Shown here: piece after piece, positions 33,516-44,302 of the stretch | Layout: every line of letters starts with the position of its first letter | Numbering within the stretch: the stretch's first letter is position 1 | Assembly (NCBI RefSeq): GCF_013426205.1 | Contig: NC_089423.1 | Coordinates: 5,580,001-5,644,000, forward strand | Source of the DNA: Metarhizium brunneum | Taxonomy: Eukaryota > Ascomycota > Sordariomycetes > Hypocreales > Clavicipitaceae | DNA length: 64,000 nucleotides | Direction: 5' to 3' | Made by a program: the position numbers and the translations under genes | Notes under the pieces: generated by a model | The model's database searches: none | Told to the model about the DNA's origin: nothing | The model's input: only the letters and a program-made list of their open reading frames with translations

Positions 33516-34481
33516 CTTTGCGAGCAGTTGCTGTGATGTGTCGTCTGGTGGTACCTTGTTTTTTTTTTTTTGTTTTGCTCCAACCGAATCGCGGGGCGTA
33601 TCAGGTGGGTGAAGAGGGGTGAGCGGGGTCGAATACCAACGGTTTGTTGGACGGATGAAGCAAGCTGGATGTCACGATACGGCAAAAAATTGACGGGAAA
33701 CAGCAGCGAAGGATATACAGAAAAACAAGTTTCATCCATGTGCCAAACAAAAACATTCAATGTTTGCTTGGTCACCGGAAAGCGCCACACTTCGGCAGTC
33801 CGTCCAGCATCCTTGCCGAGTCTGGTAAATCGAGTGACCAATGCCGGTCAATCCAATGTCAGGTCCGTGTGATGAGTGGTCAGGCGGAAGGCGCTGGAGT
33901 CATCATTTGCCCCACCTCCCCGTACCCAGGCAGGCGGTGGGTGGTCCAGTCGTTCTTCATGGACAATGATCCTACCCTACACCTCGAAACATCTGGATGA
34001 ATGCATCACAACTGAACTATTTCCAAGCCTTGGTGGCTGGAGTTTCTCGAAATCGCACACTGCAAGAAAATTTTATTGACCTTTGTTATGGAGCACGTTC
34101 CCGGAAACACATGACACAAAACGTCACGAAAGATGCAGCGCGCAGGTAATATTCCTCATAAATACAATCTGTCTCCAAACCAAGACTCTACCGTTCCATC
34201 GAGTTGCTATTGAACAAGAGTAGAGGATGAAGACATATGACAACTATCTCTGCCGTAGGTTCCTCCGCCCTGATAGTGCAACAGAAAGTAGCGTCACAAT
34301 ATCCGCCTCACAACTTTACCGCAATCGCCAAGTTGTAACTGATCTGTGTAGGAACTTTCTAACCGACAACCCGATCTCCGCTCATCTCGGGCGCTGAAAG
34401 TGACCGCTGAGGCTCGCCTGGTGGCAAGGCGGTACCCTCAGGCAAAACTTTAGCTTGCCCCCGAAGCTTCTGACCCAAATC
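33516..34481. other. Intergenic stretch, no gene supported
   Basis: Upstream flank of the HD-domain gene. It includes a run of about 12 T residues near 33560 on the plus strand. No coding feature or repeat family is recognised. Confidence 0.5.
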
Positions 34482-34760
34482 TCAGATCTTCTGACCTAGA
34501 TCTAGAAGCTGCGTCTTTGTGATCCCTTTCGGAGCGTCTAATGATTGTCCTTGTGAAGAAGAACGTCCCTCTTTCTCGCCGCAGCCACCATCTTTCCACC
34601 ACCGTAGGCAAAGCACGGCAGTCAGAAAGACGAATGCGCTGGCAAGTGAGATTGCGGCGTTTGCCAGGATGATTCGTTGATGTTGAGCGGCTGGCAACGA
34701 GGCGAATGACACCGTTTCAGGATCGATCAGATAGCGATGAGCGCTGTCAGGAGTAGCCAT
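34482..34760 (-). CDS. Small single-pass membrane protein candidate C (92 aa)
   Basis: The frame runs from the ATG at 34760, which has a good context (CAAAAATGGCT). It has a polar N-terminus (MATPDSAHRYLIDPETV), one hydrophobic helix (IILANAAISLASAFVFLTAV), a LRWWKDGG boundary and a charged tail with SSSQGQSLD. A TATA-like CTATAAAAA lies on the same strand at 34941-34933, about 175 bases upstream. The open frame continues upstream of this ATG to 34970, but that part looks untranslated. No family is recognised. The short length and single exon leave some doubt that it is real. Confidence 0.5.
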   Translation of the reverse strand: MATPDSAHRYLIDPETVSFASLPAAQHQRIILANAAISLASAFVFLTAVLCLRWWKDGGCGEKEGRSSSQGQSLDAPKGITKTQLLDLGQKI

Positions 34761-35860
34761 TTTTGTTCGTATCGATGATTTGAACTGCAACTCTGTATAT
34801 ATTTGGTCCGGTAAAGAGAATTGTAATCGTGGAAGGACTTCGGCGCCGAGTGTTTTGACCGCACAGCCTTGAGGCAGAGTAGATACAGAGCTGAAGGTGG
34901 CTCTAAAAGAGGGAGTATGACGATCAAGCTGGTTTTTATAGTTTCTAGAGCCGCATGTCCCCTTGTACATTGCAACACCTGTCTCTGTGCAGTTTATTCA
35001 CTGGCGACGACGTGCTGCCAAGGCGCAAAGAAGTGCCGTTAAACACTGCTGGCATCGGTTGCGAATACCAGCGCGAGCTGTGAGTAACATGGCGCTTAAT
35101 AGCAGACAGAGGGATAAGACGAGTGAATACGAAAGTCAAGACAAAGGATTTAAAACTAGGTAACTCTCCATTGGGGGTGTCAGTTTGAACAGGCATTGAA
35201 CACGAAACTAAGAAATATGTTTTGAAGTCAGGCAACCATTCATTTCGGACCTCTTCTTGAACAGGGAATCACTCTACAGTTCCTATTGCACTACTTCTTC
35301 CCTCTATACCGTGCTGACTCTGTGCTCTCACTATATGGAATGGTTTTAAGGCAACAAAAGCGCTGCGTATGCATAGGTTCCACATAATCTTTTACACACC
35401 TACATGTTTCTAAACGCAGAGACTTTCAAATACACAATAAAGAAGTGCAGTTTATGCTAGACAGCAGAAGGATTACGAGGAAGAGCACAAAAGAAATATA
35501 TCAGGGCTGTTGGGGGACCTAGTAGCCGCAACTCATGTAGTTCAACAGTTCAATGAATAAGGGTAAAAATGCTAAAAAATTTCGAAAAGTCCGACAGATG
35601 AGCTTCCGTGAATAATGCTCAAGTGGCTCAAATTTCAGCTTGCGTGAAGAAGTGTTTAGAGAGTAGTTTCGCCTGACGTTGGATAGGCTTATATGCCATC
35701 CGCAGTGCCGGCTATTAGAGGTTGGAACAGACGAGTAGTCACGCATGTTGGGGAACAAGGTTGTTACAACTACTTGAACATGTACTATAGCTCCTACACC
35801 GATAAACTTTGAAAGCCGTCTTCCGCTGCATATAATAACCCAAAGTTTCCGTATGACTTC
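34761..35860. other. Intergenic stretch within the small membrane protein group
   Basis: AT-rich. It holds the probable promoter of candidate C and an unconvincing 75-codon minus-strand frame at about 35746-35519. That frame ends in a hydrophobic segment (FRNFLAFLPLFIELL) and could be a degraded relative. Confidence 0.4.
34933..34941 (-). promoter_or_regulatory. TATA-like element of small membrane protein candidate C
   Basis: CTATAAAAA reads on the minus strand, about 175 bases before the ATG and ahead of a CT-rich leader. It is a plausible TATA box. It is the main non-coding support for candidate C being expressed. Confidence 0.4.
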
Positions 35861-36028
35861 TTAAAGCTGTCGTTTACTGCACGCATAGCAGCAGTAAAAC
35901 AAGAAAACGACGAAACCACCCAAGAGAGCAACAATTAAACTCGTGGTATTTGCTGACAACTCGCGTCGGTAAATGGTGGATAAACCGTGATCGATTTGTG
36001 CGAGGGAACGAATCGCAACCGCGGGCAT
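35861..36028 (-). CDS. Small single-pass membrane protein candidate B (55 aa)
   Basis: The frame runs from ATG (context CAAAATGCCC) to TAA. It begins MPAVAIRSLAQIDHGL, followed by a basic YRREL and one membrane helix (TTSLIVALLGGFVVFLFYCC), then ends YACSKRQL. The layout is a short outer segment, one helix and a basic inner end. The N-terminus resembles the neighbour at 36795 (MPVLAISRSS), which suggests a tandem pair. No family is recognised, and the frame is short enough to be chance. Confidence 0.45.
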   Translation of the reverse strand: MPAVAIRSLAQIDHGLSTIYRRELSANTTSLIVALLGGFVVFLFYCCYACSKRQL

Positions 36029-36426
36029 TTTGCTGCTGGGCAACTTTGACTATGCGTTCAACATTAGATGGATGTCATGTTAATTGGTAACGAAGGGGGA
36101 GTTGGGTATGCGGACCTTGCCTGGTGGTTCTGAATATAAGGGTAAAACTAGATGAAAAGGCTGAAAAGAGATGAGATTCGAAATTGTACAAAGCTTGTTG
36201 ATCGATCAACGCTAGAAGTGGCGGGGGAAGTGGTAGATATAAGATTCAATCTTTTGTCGTCTACATACATGGTAATACGAAATTCTTTCAAGTCCCAGCT
36301 CCTTCTCCATCTTGGTATGTGTGATTGAAGACCTTCGTTTCACAACAAACAAGGCTTGTATTTAAGCATCCATGGAACCTTCGCTGCAACAAGCGTACAA
36401 AGACAATCCGAATTTCGTTGTCCCAA

Positions 36427-36795
36427 TCACACAAAAGCTGCTGCCCATGAATAATTTCTTTTGGTGTTCAACATAGACATCAAGAAACTTGCCACCTGAG
36501 CAGTTGCACGCCGCGCCCCATTCGAGTTTGAGTGCTCGTCCCCGTAATGCTTCTGCATTGGGTCTGATTCTTCATAAGACGGAGGCAAAGTCTGTGTCCG
36601 AGACGGTCTCTGAACCGGATCCGGCTTTGCTGATTTGGATCGTTTTTTGCGCCAAACACAAAGCCATAGGCCGATACAAAACGCGCCGCAAATCGAAATC
36701 GAAACCGCACAAAATATCAAAAATGATGAGAAACCAAAGGAGCGTTTAACATGTCCCTTTAATGTGGAGGAGCGAGATATCGCAAGGACGGGCAT
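36427..36795 (-). CDS. Small single-pass membrane protein candidate A (122 aa), with PPSYEE motif
   Basis: The frame starts MPVLAISRSSTLKGHVKRS. One hydrophobic helix (FSSFLIFCAVSISICGAFCI, continuing GLWLCVW) follows, and a basic stop-transfer WRKKRSKSAK comes next. The cytoplasmic tail holds TLPPSYEESDP, a PPxY motif able to bind WW domains of Rsp5-type ubiquitin ligases. Fungal membrane proteins with such PPxY tails are often sorted by Rsp5; that role here is inferred. The frame extends upstream without an ATG, so this ATG sets the start. It is the best supported of the three small frames. Confidence 0.55.
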   Translation of the reverse strand: MPVLAISRSSTLKGHVKRSFGFSSFLIFCAVSISICGAFCIGLWLCVWRKKRSKSAKPDPVQRPSRTQTLPPSYEESDPMQKHYGDEHSNSNGARRATAQVASFLMSMLNTKRNYSWAAAFV

Positions 36796-37301
36796 ATTGT
36801 GCGCAGGCTCGTGTTCACACAAGTGTGCATATGCTATGATATCCGTCAGCGCCTACTTCAAGACCATTGGCAGCTGGATATTACCTGCGGTATAGCGGGC
36901 TGTGTTGTTTCGACGGACAAAGGTCCCGGCAGTGATGAGATACGGCGTCGGAGGATTTAGTTGTGAATTTGAGAATCACGAAAGACCGCAGAAGCAAAGG
37001 ATTATAAGTTGCACTTCATCATCAGCGAGCCACGGGCATCAAACACTTGGAGTCTTCCCCCCTCGCTTTGTGCCGATGGCCCCGGCGTCACTTTTGCTTT
37101 CAACGCCCATGAGTGACGACTTGGCACATGGACAAATCTCTATCATCTCCATGCTGAAACAGCCCGCGAAGAAATACAAGTCATTCATTCATGACCCTTT
37201 GAGTCCCGGGCCTCCATCGCACCCCAAGTTGAAACAGCCCACCCGAAACTGACTGGCCCTCCGAGAACAAAGAATCCCCCAAGAACCACCACGCCGGTAA
37301 A
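36796..37301. other. Intergenic stretch
   Basis: Upstream region of membrane protein candidate A and 3' flank of the Cdc25-like gene. I see nothing coding in it. Confidence 0.5.
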
Positions 37302-37853
37302 TCAGTAATTCTCCCAAATATCCTTCACATACCCTTCCGTCAGCCGCTCGTCATCTCCATAGACCTGCTGCCAGCCGACGAACCCCCGGTCCAGCACATA
37401 CACCTCCTGCTCTGCAGCGATCTCCCTACTCCCAAGACTCCTCAGCAGCCCGTCCTTTTCGCGCAGATACTTGAGGGCGGCACTCGGGCCACGCTGCTGA
37501 CTGAGTGCGCAGTGGAAAACGACCGTCTTCTTGTCCTGCAGCCTGCGTACGAGGGTGGGCATCATGGCGTCGAGCTGGCCGATGGGAATGTTGGTGGAAC
37601 CTCTGATGTGGCCGCCTATGTGGTCTGCAACGAGTGTCACTACCAAGTGTCTGTCCGGCCAGACATGTATGATTCTACATGGTGCATTCTAGGGGTGGCG
37701 ATAAGGGAGACATCTGGTCTTGCTTGGGGCCTACGTACCGTCATCTCGTACGTCAATGATGGCAAAAGAGGTGTTGGCAGCGTCCTTCTCGGCCAGGATC
37801 TTCTCGGAGAGAGACTTGGCGGACATGCGCCGCAGACTGGCAATCGTGGTCAT
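37302..37853 (-). CDS. Cdc25-like rhodanese-fold phosphatase / arsenate reductase (Ibp1/Ych1 type)
   Basis: Two exons, 37853-37739 and 37624-37302, give 145 residues, the usual size for the stand-alone fungal proteins. The splice restores FAIIDVRDDDHIGGHIRGST, a rhodanese-type CH2A region. The active-site loop is VVFHCALSQQRGPSAA, a C-x5-R phosphatase signature (Cys about 77, Arg about 83). Relatives in S. pombe (Ibp1) and S. cerevisiae (Ych1) are small Cdc25-like phosphatases, and related proteins reduce arsenate. Which activity this one has cannot be read from sequence. The protein is cytosolic or nuclear, with no signal peptide. Confidence 0.9.
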
Positions 37854-38476
37854 GGTACGAATGAATGACAGTGACGGTCACAGCGGCTGGATGGCGAATC
37901 TGGAAGAAATCATCCAGTGACGGGGCGCAAAAGAAATGTGGTTGCTGCTTGGGATGTCGAGTGAGAGGAGCCAGTTGCATGCAGATAGTGTTGTAAGTTT
38001 GAAGTTTGGAGATGGAGTTGGCCATTGGCAGCGGGTGTCAGGGGTCCACTTGGGCTCCGAGTGAGTTCAATTTGGGAACATTCGAAAACATCTAGGAGCA
38101 TCGCAATAGGCTATTGTGTCACTACTGCCGCGATTCAGATAGTTCACTGTCCAGCCAAGTTTAGGACAAGTCATCAAGGCTTTGCTTCTTCTCAGCCTGG
38201 GAATAGTGTCAAGACGCAGGTTGACTCAGTCACAGCATCCCGCCTCCACATGGCACTGGAGATGCCCATGCGCTTGATACTCGAAGAAAAAGTTTCCAAA
38301 TATATGTTTCTTGTATAATGGATATCATACGCTCCTCCAAACTCCACAAATGCACACGTATAATACAAATCACCTAACCAAGCATCATACCCATGTCATA
38401 ACGTACAACGCCTCGCAACCCTACGAGAATGTAGCCAAAAAGACAGCAAGATGCAGCCCAAGACCGGCCTGATAGC
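37854..38476. other. Intergenic region between the Cdc25-like gene and ADA2
   Basis: It contains the upstream region of the Cdc25-like gene and the 3' flank of ADA2. No feature is recognised. Confidence 0.5.
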
Positions 38477-40142
38477 TCATGCTTTCCCTAGCCATCCAGC
38501 ATTGATAAAAAAGTCAAATATTCTAGCCCCTTTTTGTGAGTCGAGTCGGCAAATCTCCTTAGCTTGTTTCTTCTTGAGGGTTCCGTTGGTCTTGAGCGCC
38601 TCCTTGAGAATCTGCTCCTTGATCATTAAATAGGGCTTGGGCTGTAGTCGAATAATCTCACACAACTTGGCTTCATCAGGCGTCAGCAGGTGCAGGTCCG
38701 CCGCGGTATCTTGATTTAGTTGAAGCGGTTGCACGCCAGAAATAGGCTGTGGCGTGTATTTTGGTCTAGCCGAGGCGTGACCGTTCACTCCGTTGATCCC
38801 ATTCACACCGTTAGCTTGGCCGTTGACAAGCGGCTTGCTATCGCCATTGACGGCCTCGCCATTGGTCTGGGCTGGACGAATGGCGAGTTCCGGGGCAACG
38901 AGAAGAGACGCGCCACTGGGTGGTTCCGGCGCGGCTTGTTGCTTCGATCGTTGGCTACTGGCGAGCCTCTCTCTGTCCATCGAGCCCATGGGAATGGCCT
39001 TTTGTATTCGGGCAGCCTTTTCTGCTTCGTACTTCTCGCCGCTCCTTAGGTCCCCGATCTTCAAGCTCCGCCATTCTTGTAGCTGGGTGATAGCTTGTCG
39101 CAGGTTCTGCTCATCGATAATGCCCTGGTTGAAGTCTTCAAAGTCTTTGTGATTCATTATCCTGGCAAAAGGCTTGGCCTTTTGTAACATGTCTTTCTCG
39201 TCTTTTGATCGCTTCTTCTCAATCTTGGTGTTTTCCCTGTACTCTAATAATTCGTGTTCAAATATAACCTTTTTGCGATCCACACGTTGAGTCAGCCGAC
39301 AATTGTAAATATCCATGACAGTGAGCTTGAGCTCCATTTCCGGCTCGAGTTCGCCGGTGCGCGGGTTCATGCCATCGCCAGGGTCAAACTGCATGTGCTG
39401 GACCGCCTCTTCAGCCTCGTTGGCATACTCAGTTTCGAATTCAAGACGACCCGGCATGAAACCCTGGATTTCGTGACAGCTGGGTACACTGGCAGTCGGC
39501 TTGGTTTTGGGTTGCAAAGCTGGCGCGCTCTTGGACTTTTCACGCCGCTCCTCGATCCTTCGCTTCTTTTGCGCCTGAAACTCTTCTCGGGGCACTTGAT
39601 TTGCGAGCTCGCAGTCATGCGGTCTGCATCGTTTTGGAAGAGGGAAATTCGGGGAGTTGACGTAGGTTTCAAGGTAGTGATCGCGAACCTCGTCCTTCTC
39701 GCGGAACCCGCCGATGTGGTCGGCAATGTCTGCCCAGGACCCGAGACCGTATATTTCAGCGCCTTCCAACAGCAAGAGTTCTTCGTCGGCCCCCCATTCG
39801 CGTTCGAAAATGGGAAACGAGTTCTGTTCAATTACCCGGAACTCGTGGGTCCCGGGGTCGTGGTTATTGCGAGACTCTCCTTTGGCGAAGCAGGAGACGC
39901 ACAAGTCGAAATCGGAGCATGATTGGTCTGCACACCTAATGCGAACCTATTCGAAGCAAACGCATATGCGTTAGTAAGGAAATCTTATTGTGGAAGTCGC
40001 AAAACCGTGATGACGTATGTCACTTGGCTGACTAGGTGTGGAAATTACATACCGTTGACGTGATGTCTGATGAGCAAACGTCGCAAACATATTTCACACC
40101 ACCCTCTCCCCTAGTGACTGTCTTCTTACGGATGACACCCAT
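38477..40142 (-). CDS. ADA2: Transcriptional adaptor ADA2 of the SAGA acetyltransferase complex
   Basis: Two exons, 40142-40053 and 39946-38477, give 519 residues. The first exon supplies [15 protein letters not shown] and the start of a ZZ zinc finger, [19 protein letters not shown] then [16 protein letters not shown]/Myb domain follows ([20 protein letters not shown], about 75-125). The central helical region contains the Ada2 block [21 protein letters not shown] low-complexity NG-rich linker ([12 protein letters not shown]) precedes the C-terminal SWIRM domain ([20 protein letters not shown]), ending GWLGKA. ADA2 binds and stimulates GCN5 in histone H3 acetylation. The intron of 106 bases is inserted inside the ZZ finger. 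Confidence 0.95.
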
Positions 40143-41148
40143 TTGTCACCGTAGCTATAGCGCATTCAAGAAACTCTTCGGAGTGCCCGTCTGCAACCAT
40201 GGATGTGACTCCGTAGCGAATTTCGGTTGTTGAAGAGCACCGATGACGCCAGAAACAAAGTATCAATGATATCAAGTGTCGTTTTTCCTGCTAAGATGTG
40301 TATTTGGATAAATTTGGTTCGATGCCCGGCCGCTTTGATGAAATTGTCGTATGCACGCTGCGAGAGTGAGGTTTGGATATTGGGTGGATGTCGCGATGCG
40401 ACGTGGATCCCTACAATTGCGCCAGGCCAGTCCTTGGTGGGAGAGCATGGGTTGAGTTGCAGATGGTCAGGAGCAACGCAACAACCAAAGGACCGTGTTA
40501 GTCAGCGTCCGAGCCGTAAGCATCACGTGATATGACCTGCAGAACGCTGTCGTGGCGGGTGCAGTTTACTCCTGGCGGAGGCTCCACCTCAATCACCAGC
40601 GCCCCACCTGATGCACTGTGGAGCAGATCCAGTCCAACGTTGGCAATTGGGGTGCTGCGGTGTTGGCGAGTCGTAATTGGCTGCACGGCATGGAGTAAGT
40701 TGTACAGTCAGTCTACCCACGCACGCCTCAGATAGCCGAACCAAAACGTCTTGGCCACGCCGGGAGACTGGCCCGAGCTGGAAGGTCCGCCACGGATTAA
40801 GCCGTCCGGCCTACTAATAGTGTATAATAATTATAAGAGATATTAAATATTTATACTAGGGGTCAAATGCTAATACTATTCATTATCTGTTTTTATAATA
40901 TCAAGTCCTGATTATTCCTGCATATACGTAAATAGAACCTTGACCCTTAATTCCGCCATACATGTAATATTCCTTAAAAAAACTCTATCGCTCCCTCTAC
41001 TAGCGTAAGTTATCTAGTCTACCTAGGTAGTTATTTGATTGCCTGCGCGGACTCCGTAAAGTCGGAATGTGATCGAGCATCCAGCTGTTCAATCCATCGC
41101 ATTCCATTCTCAAATTTGTCTGTTGAGCTCTCACCGACACAATGAGAT
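40143..41148. other. Intergenic region upstream of ADA2 with an AT-rich island
   Basis: The GC-normal part (40143-40810) has no gene. From about 40812 to 41035 the sequence becomes very AT-rich and TpA-rich; see the separate entry. An ATCACGTGAT palindrome sits near 40524. Confidence 0.5.
40812..41035. repeat. AT-rich island, possible RIP-mutated repeat relic
   Basis: Roughly 220 bases made mostly of TA-rich words (ATAATAATTATAAGAG, TATTAAATATTTATAC) break sharply from the GC-rich flanks. Repeat-induced point mutation turns CpA into TpA and leaves such islands. No open frame, terminal repeat or family can be recognised, so the identity of the original element is unknown. Confidence 0.4.
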
Positions 41149-41728
41149 CTAGTTGATCTCGACATAGTGATCACGAACAAGAGGCATCCAAATCAGGGCA
41201 CAAGTCGCAAGCGCAAAGGGAAACACCTGAGGGAGGCCAAAAGTCATGCTCTTAAACATAAACTTCTCGCTAGCGAAATGGCCAAAGGCCACAATGTACG
41301 TCCAGTAGGCCATGTTGTACACGGGCCCGATGTGCAAGTTGTAAGCGGCGTAGCAGCGGACAATAGACGTGATGAGGGTCCATGTGCCAAACAGTCGACC
41401 TGCCAGCGGGGTTACCTGATCAGTTGCTTTCGGATCATTCTGGGCAGACACGAGCTTGTCGACCGAGTCCTCAGGGTTGAAGACGGCTGTTTCGGGAGGC
41501 AGTCTGGTGTTTCGGATGAAGCGCCCATTGTACACACGTCTTGTGAAGTGGAGGGTTGAGTATGTCTGTAAGCAGTTGCCAATAGAGACGACGGAGAGCT
41601 GTAGATGAAGGGTGTTATTAGGCTTTGTCTTTGAGGTGCTTATATTCGCGCAGAGGGGAACATACGACGAGCATGTAGTAGGGCAGGACACCCTTGCCCT
41701 CTGGGAGGAACGACTTGACGAAATCCAT
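41149..41728 (-). CDS. ERG28: Ergosterol biosynthesis scaffold protein ERG28
   Basis: Two exons, 41728-41666 and 41598-41149, give 170 residues. The join reads PYYMLVLSVVSIGNCLQTYS. Four membrane segments are visible, with family blocks LAGRLFGTWTLITSIVRCYA, AYNLHIGPVYNMAYWTYIVA and FGHFASEKFMFKSMTFG. ERG28 anchors the C-4 demethylase complex (ERG25, ERG26, ERG27) in the ER membrane. A hydrophilic insert (PPETAVFNPEDSVDKLV onward) makes it longer than the yeast protein, which is usual for filamentous fungi. It is divergent from the 3-ketoacyl-CoA reductase gene across about 900 bases. Confidence 0.95.
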
Positions 41729-42630
41729 TACGAAGCAAACTCTTGGAGGAGAATTAGATGATTGTTGATGACGGCGGGGATCTTGGCAAGGTGTAGAAGC
41801 TAGTAAATGTGCGGGAAGTCAAATTTAGGGACGACGCACAATTAAGGAGACGACACCCCAGCAGCTTGGTCAGGCTGCCCCACCAGGGGTGGTGATCCCT
41901 TTGTGATTGTGCGCAGGTCCAATTTTCGATACGTAGATGTACTAATTGACATCCAGACATCAGGCTAGAAGTCATCACACAAAGAAATAAGTATAGCTGC
42001 AGTAGGGAGTAGGATGAAGAGTCGAGAGCTTAGAGACCAGACTGGAGGCAAATCCTACGGATTCTATTGGAGCACATCCACAAGTCTAGATCCCGTTGGC
42101 ATTGCGTTTAGCCAAGGTTCAATGTTGGCTGATTAAACATTGAATGATTTGAGTGGAGGATAGCTCAACAAATTCGGTGGCACATGCTCTACGCGGCGCC
42201 TCTGCCGGCAGATGCGGGCAGACCAGACTTGTTGAAATAGTTTTCTCCTTCTTACTCCGTACTAATTCAGCAGATTGGATGGCTACATGTCAAATTTTCT
42301 CCCTTGCTCGAATTATTCTAGTCGCAGAATCACGTCTCGTGCATCTTGTCTAGAAACGGACTTCCATTTATCCCTGGCGTTGTTTTTTTGGCGTCTAGCC
42401 AGGTAGTACTAGTACATTCAGTTGCTAGGGCCGCAAGGGGTCAACGATTGTCGCGCTCCGTTGCGCCACAGTACGGAGCACCCGCGTCTGGTACCTTGAT
42501 ATTTGAGAACCGCGGCCCTTCGCATCTCGGCACGCTGACCCATCTCTACGCTTCTGCTAGCCAGGTCGTTGGCTTCTTCCCACAGACACGATCCCGTCCG
42601 CCCAAGCATTGCCTCGACAATTCGATCATC
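41729..42630. promoter_or_regulatory. Shared divergent promoter region of ERG28 and the ketoacyl-CoA reductase
   Basis: About 900 bases between the two start codons. It contains TACTCCGTA at 42253-42261, GTAGTACTAGTAC at 42403-42415 and a partial TACGGAG at 42472. No gene is supported. The 86-codon antisense frame at 42418-42678 overlaps the reductase leader and is discounted. Confidence 0.5.
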
Positions 42631-43735
42631 ATGGATAAGATTTTGGAGAATCCCTACGTGGCAGGCATCAAGTCGCACGTCGAGCAGCTTGGCCCGATTC
42701 CCCAGCCTGTGCTAGGTGCCTTTGCTGGCGTTGGTGCACTTTGGCTCACATACAAGCTCTTTGGCTATCTCCAGCTCGTCCTGAGTGCATTCGTCTTCTC
42801 CGGTCACAATGTAAGTCGCCCGTAGAGCTTTGGCAGTTTCATGGCTCCTGACTTACGTTTTTTTGTTGTCGCAGCTTCGCAAGTATGGCCGCGCCGGATC
42901 ATGGGCCGTCGTAACTGGTGCCTCAGATGGTCTTGGTAAGGAGTATGCCTCCCAACTCGCTGCCAAGGGCTTCAATCTCGTCCTCGTTTCCCGAACCAAA
43001 TCCAAGCTCGAGTCGCTCGCCAAGGAGCTGCAAGAGAAATACCATGGCAAGGACCTTGATATCAAGATTCACGCCATGGACTTCGCCAAGGACGACGATG
43101 CCGATTATGAGAAGCTCGCCGAGGTCGTTCGTGGCCTCGACGTTGCTATCCTGATAAACAATGTCGGGCAGAGCCACAGCATGCCCGTCTCTTTCCTGGA
43201 GACACCCAAGGACGAGCTGCAGAACATTGTTACAATCAATTGCCTGGGTACTCTCAAGGTCACTCAGATTGTTGCCCCTATTCTCAAGCAGCGCAAGCAT
43301 GGGTTGATATTGACCATGGGCTCCTTCGGTGGCTGGACACCTACTCCTTACCTGGCTACCTACTCTGGCAGCAAGGCCTTCCTGCAGCAATGGAGCAATG
43401 CTCTTTCGTCTGAACTTGCTGATGACCACGTGGACGTGTATCTGGTTCTCAGCCACCTAGTTACTACTGCCATGAGCAAGGTCCGCCGCCCTAGCCTCCT
43501 GATTCCCAATGCCCGTAATTTTGTCAAGGCTGCTCTCGGCAAAATTGGCCTTGGTGGTTATCAGACTGCCCCCAACACTTACACTCCTTGGTGGAGCCAC
43601 TCTTTCATGCTGTGGTTGATTGAGAACGTTCCCGGCGTCAACAGCCCTGTCACTATCTGGTACAACAAGAAAATGCACTTGGATATTCGGAGACGGGCCC
43701 TCCGCAAGCAGGCGCGCGAGGCTAAGAAGCAGTAG
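42631..43735 (+). CDS. IFA38: Very-long-chain 3-oxoacyl-CoA reductase (IFA38 type)
   Basis: Two exons, 42631-42810 and 42875-43735, give 346 residues. It catalyses the NADPH-dependent 3-ketoacyl-CoA reduction step of microsomal very-long-chain fatty acid elongation. A membrane segment near residues 25-55 ([20 protein letters not shown]) precedes the short-chain dehydrogenase domain: cofactor loop [14 protein letters not shown] (about 73-86), INNVGQS, catalytic Ser in TMGSFGG (about 210) and YSGSK (Tyr about 223, Lys about 227). The C-terminus is lysine-rich (REAKKQ), in keeping with ER retention. The start is the ATG at 42631, since the open frame upstream lacks family sequence. Confidence 0.95.
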
Positions 43736-44302
43736 ATGCTTTATGATTGGGCTTAAAGTTGGTAAACCTGCCAGCATTGGGGATTCCGGCGTACACGACG
43801 GGATGCGAATGTGCATGGAAAATGCACACAAATAGTATTGAGGCGAGTAATTGCAATGGATGGGCAGTATAGGTCTCATGTAACAGTGGATTGGGCATGG
43901 ACAAGATGGAGCTAAAACGGATGGGTGATGGATTGGAAGGTAGCTGAAGATACGAGTGAATGTTTCTATAGTAAACTTAATCGTTCACGCAATCAACAAT
44001 TCGCTTTTGATCAAGTCTTAATGCCTCCCATGTGAATAGTCGGTATTTTTGTGAGGAATTGCGATGTGATACTGAACAGTGAATCCGGATTAACCCTGGA
44101 GCCGACTTCGCAGACTGAGCCTGAGAAAAAAAAAAAAAGCTGCCCGCATTGCCCTCCATAACTGCTCAATCCATTCCTTGTCGCGACCCAACTGCTCCCC
44201 ACCCCACTCAAGCGGCGTTTGGCTGCAGATGGATGACTCAAGGAGCCACAAACCGCACACTAGACACTCTTTTCACTCTTATACAAGTGTGTTGGCTCCG
44301 GC
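43736..44302. other. Intergenic region
   Basis: 3' flank of the reductase and promoter of the histidyl-tRNA synthetase. It has a run of about 12 A residues near 44127. Nothing else is seen. Confidence 0.5.

Noticed and set aside
35519..35746. A fourth small membrane protein (75 codons)
   Set aside because: The hydrophobic part is at the extreme C-terminus, the rest is unlike the neighbours, and no promoter signal was seen. Left as part of the intergenic entry.
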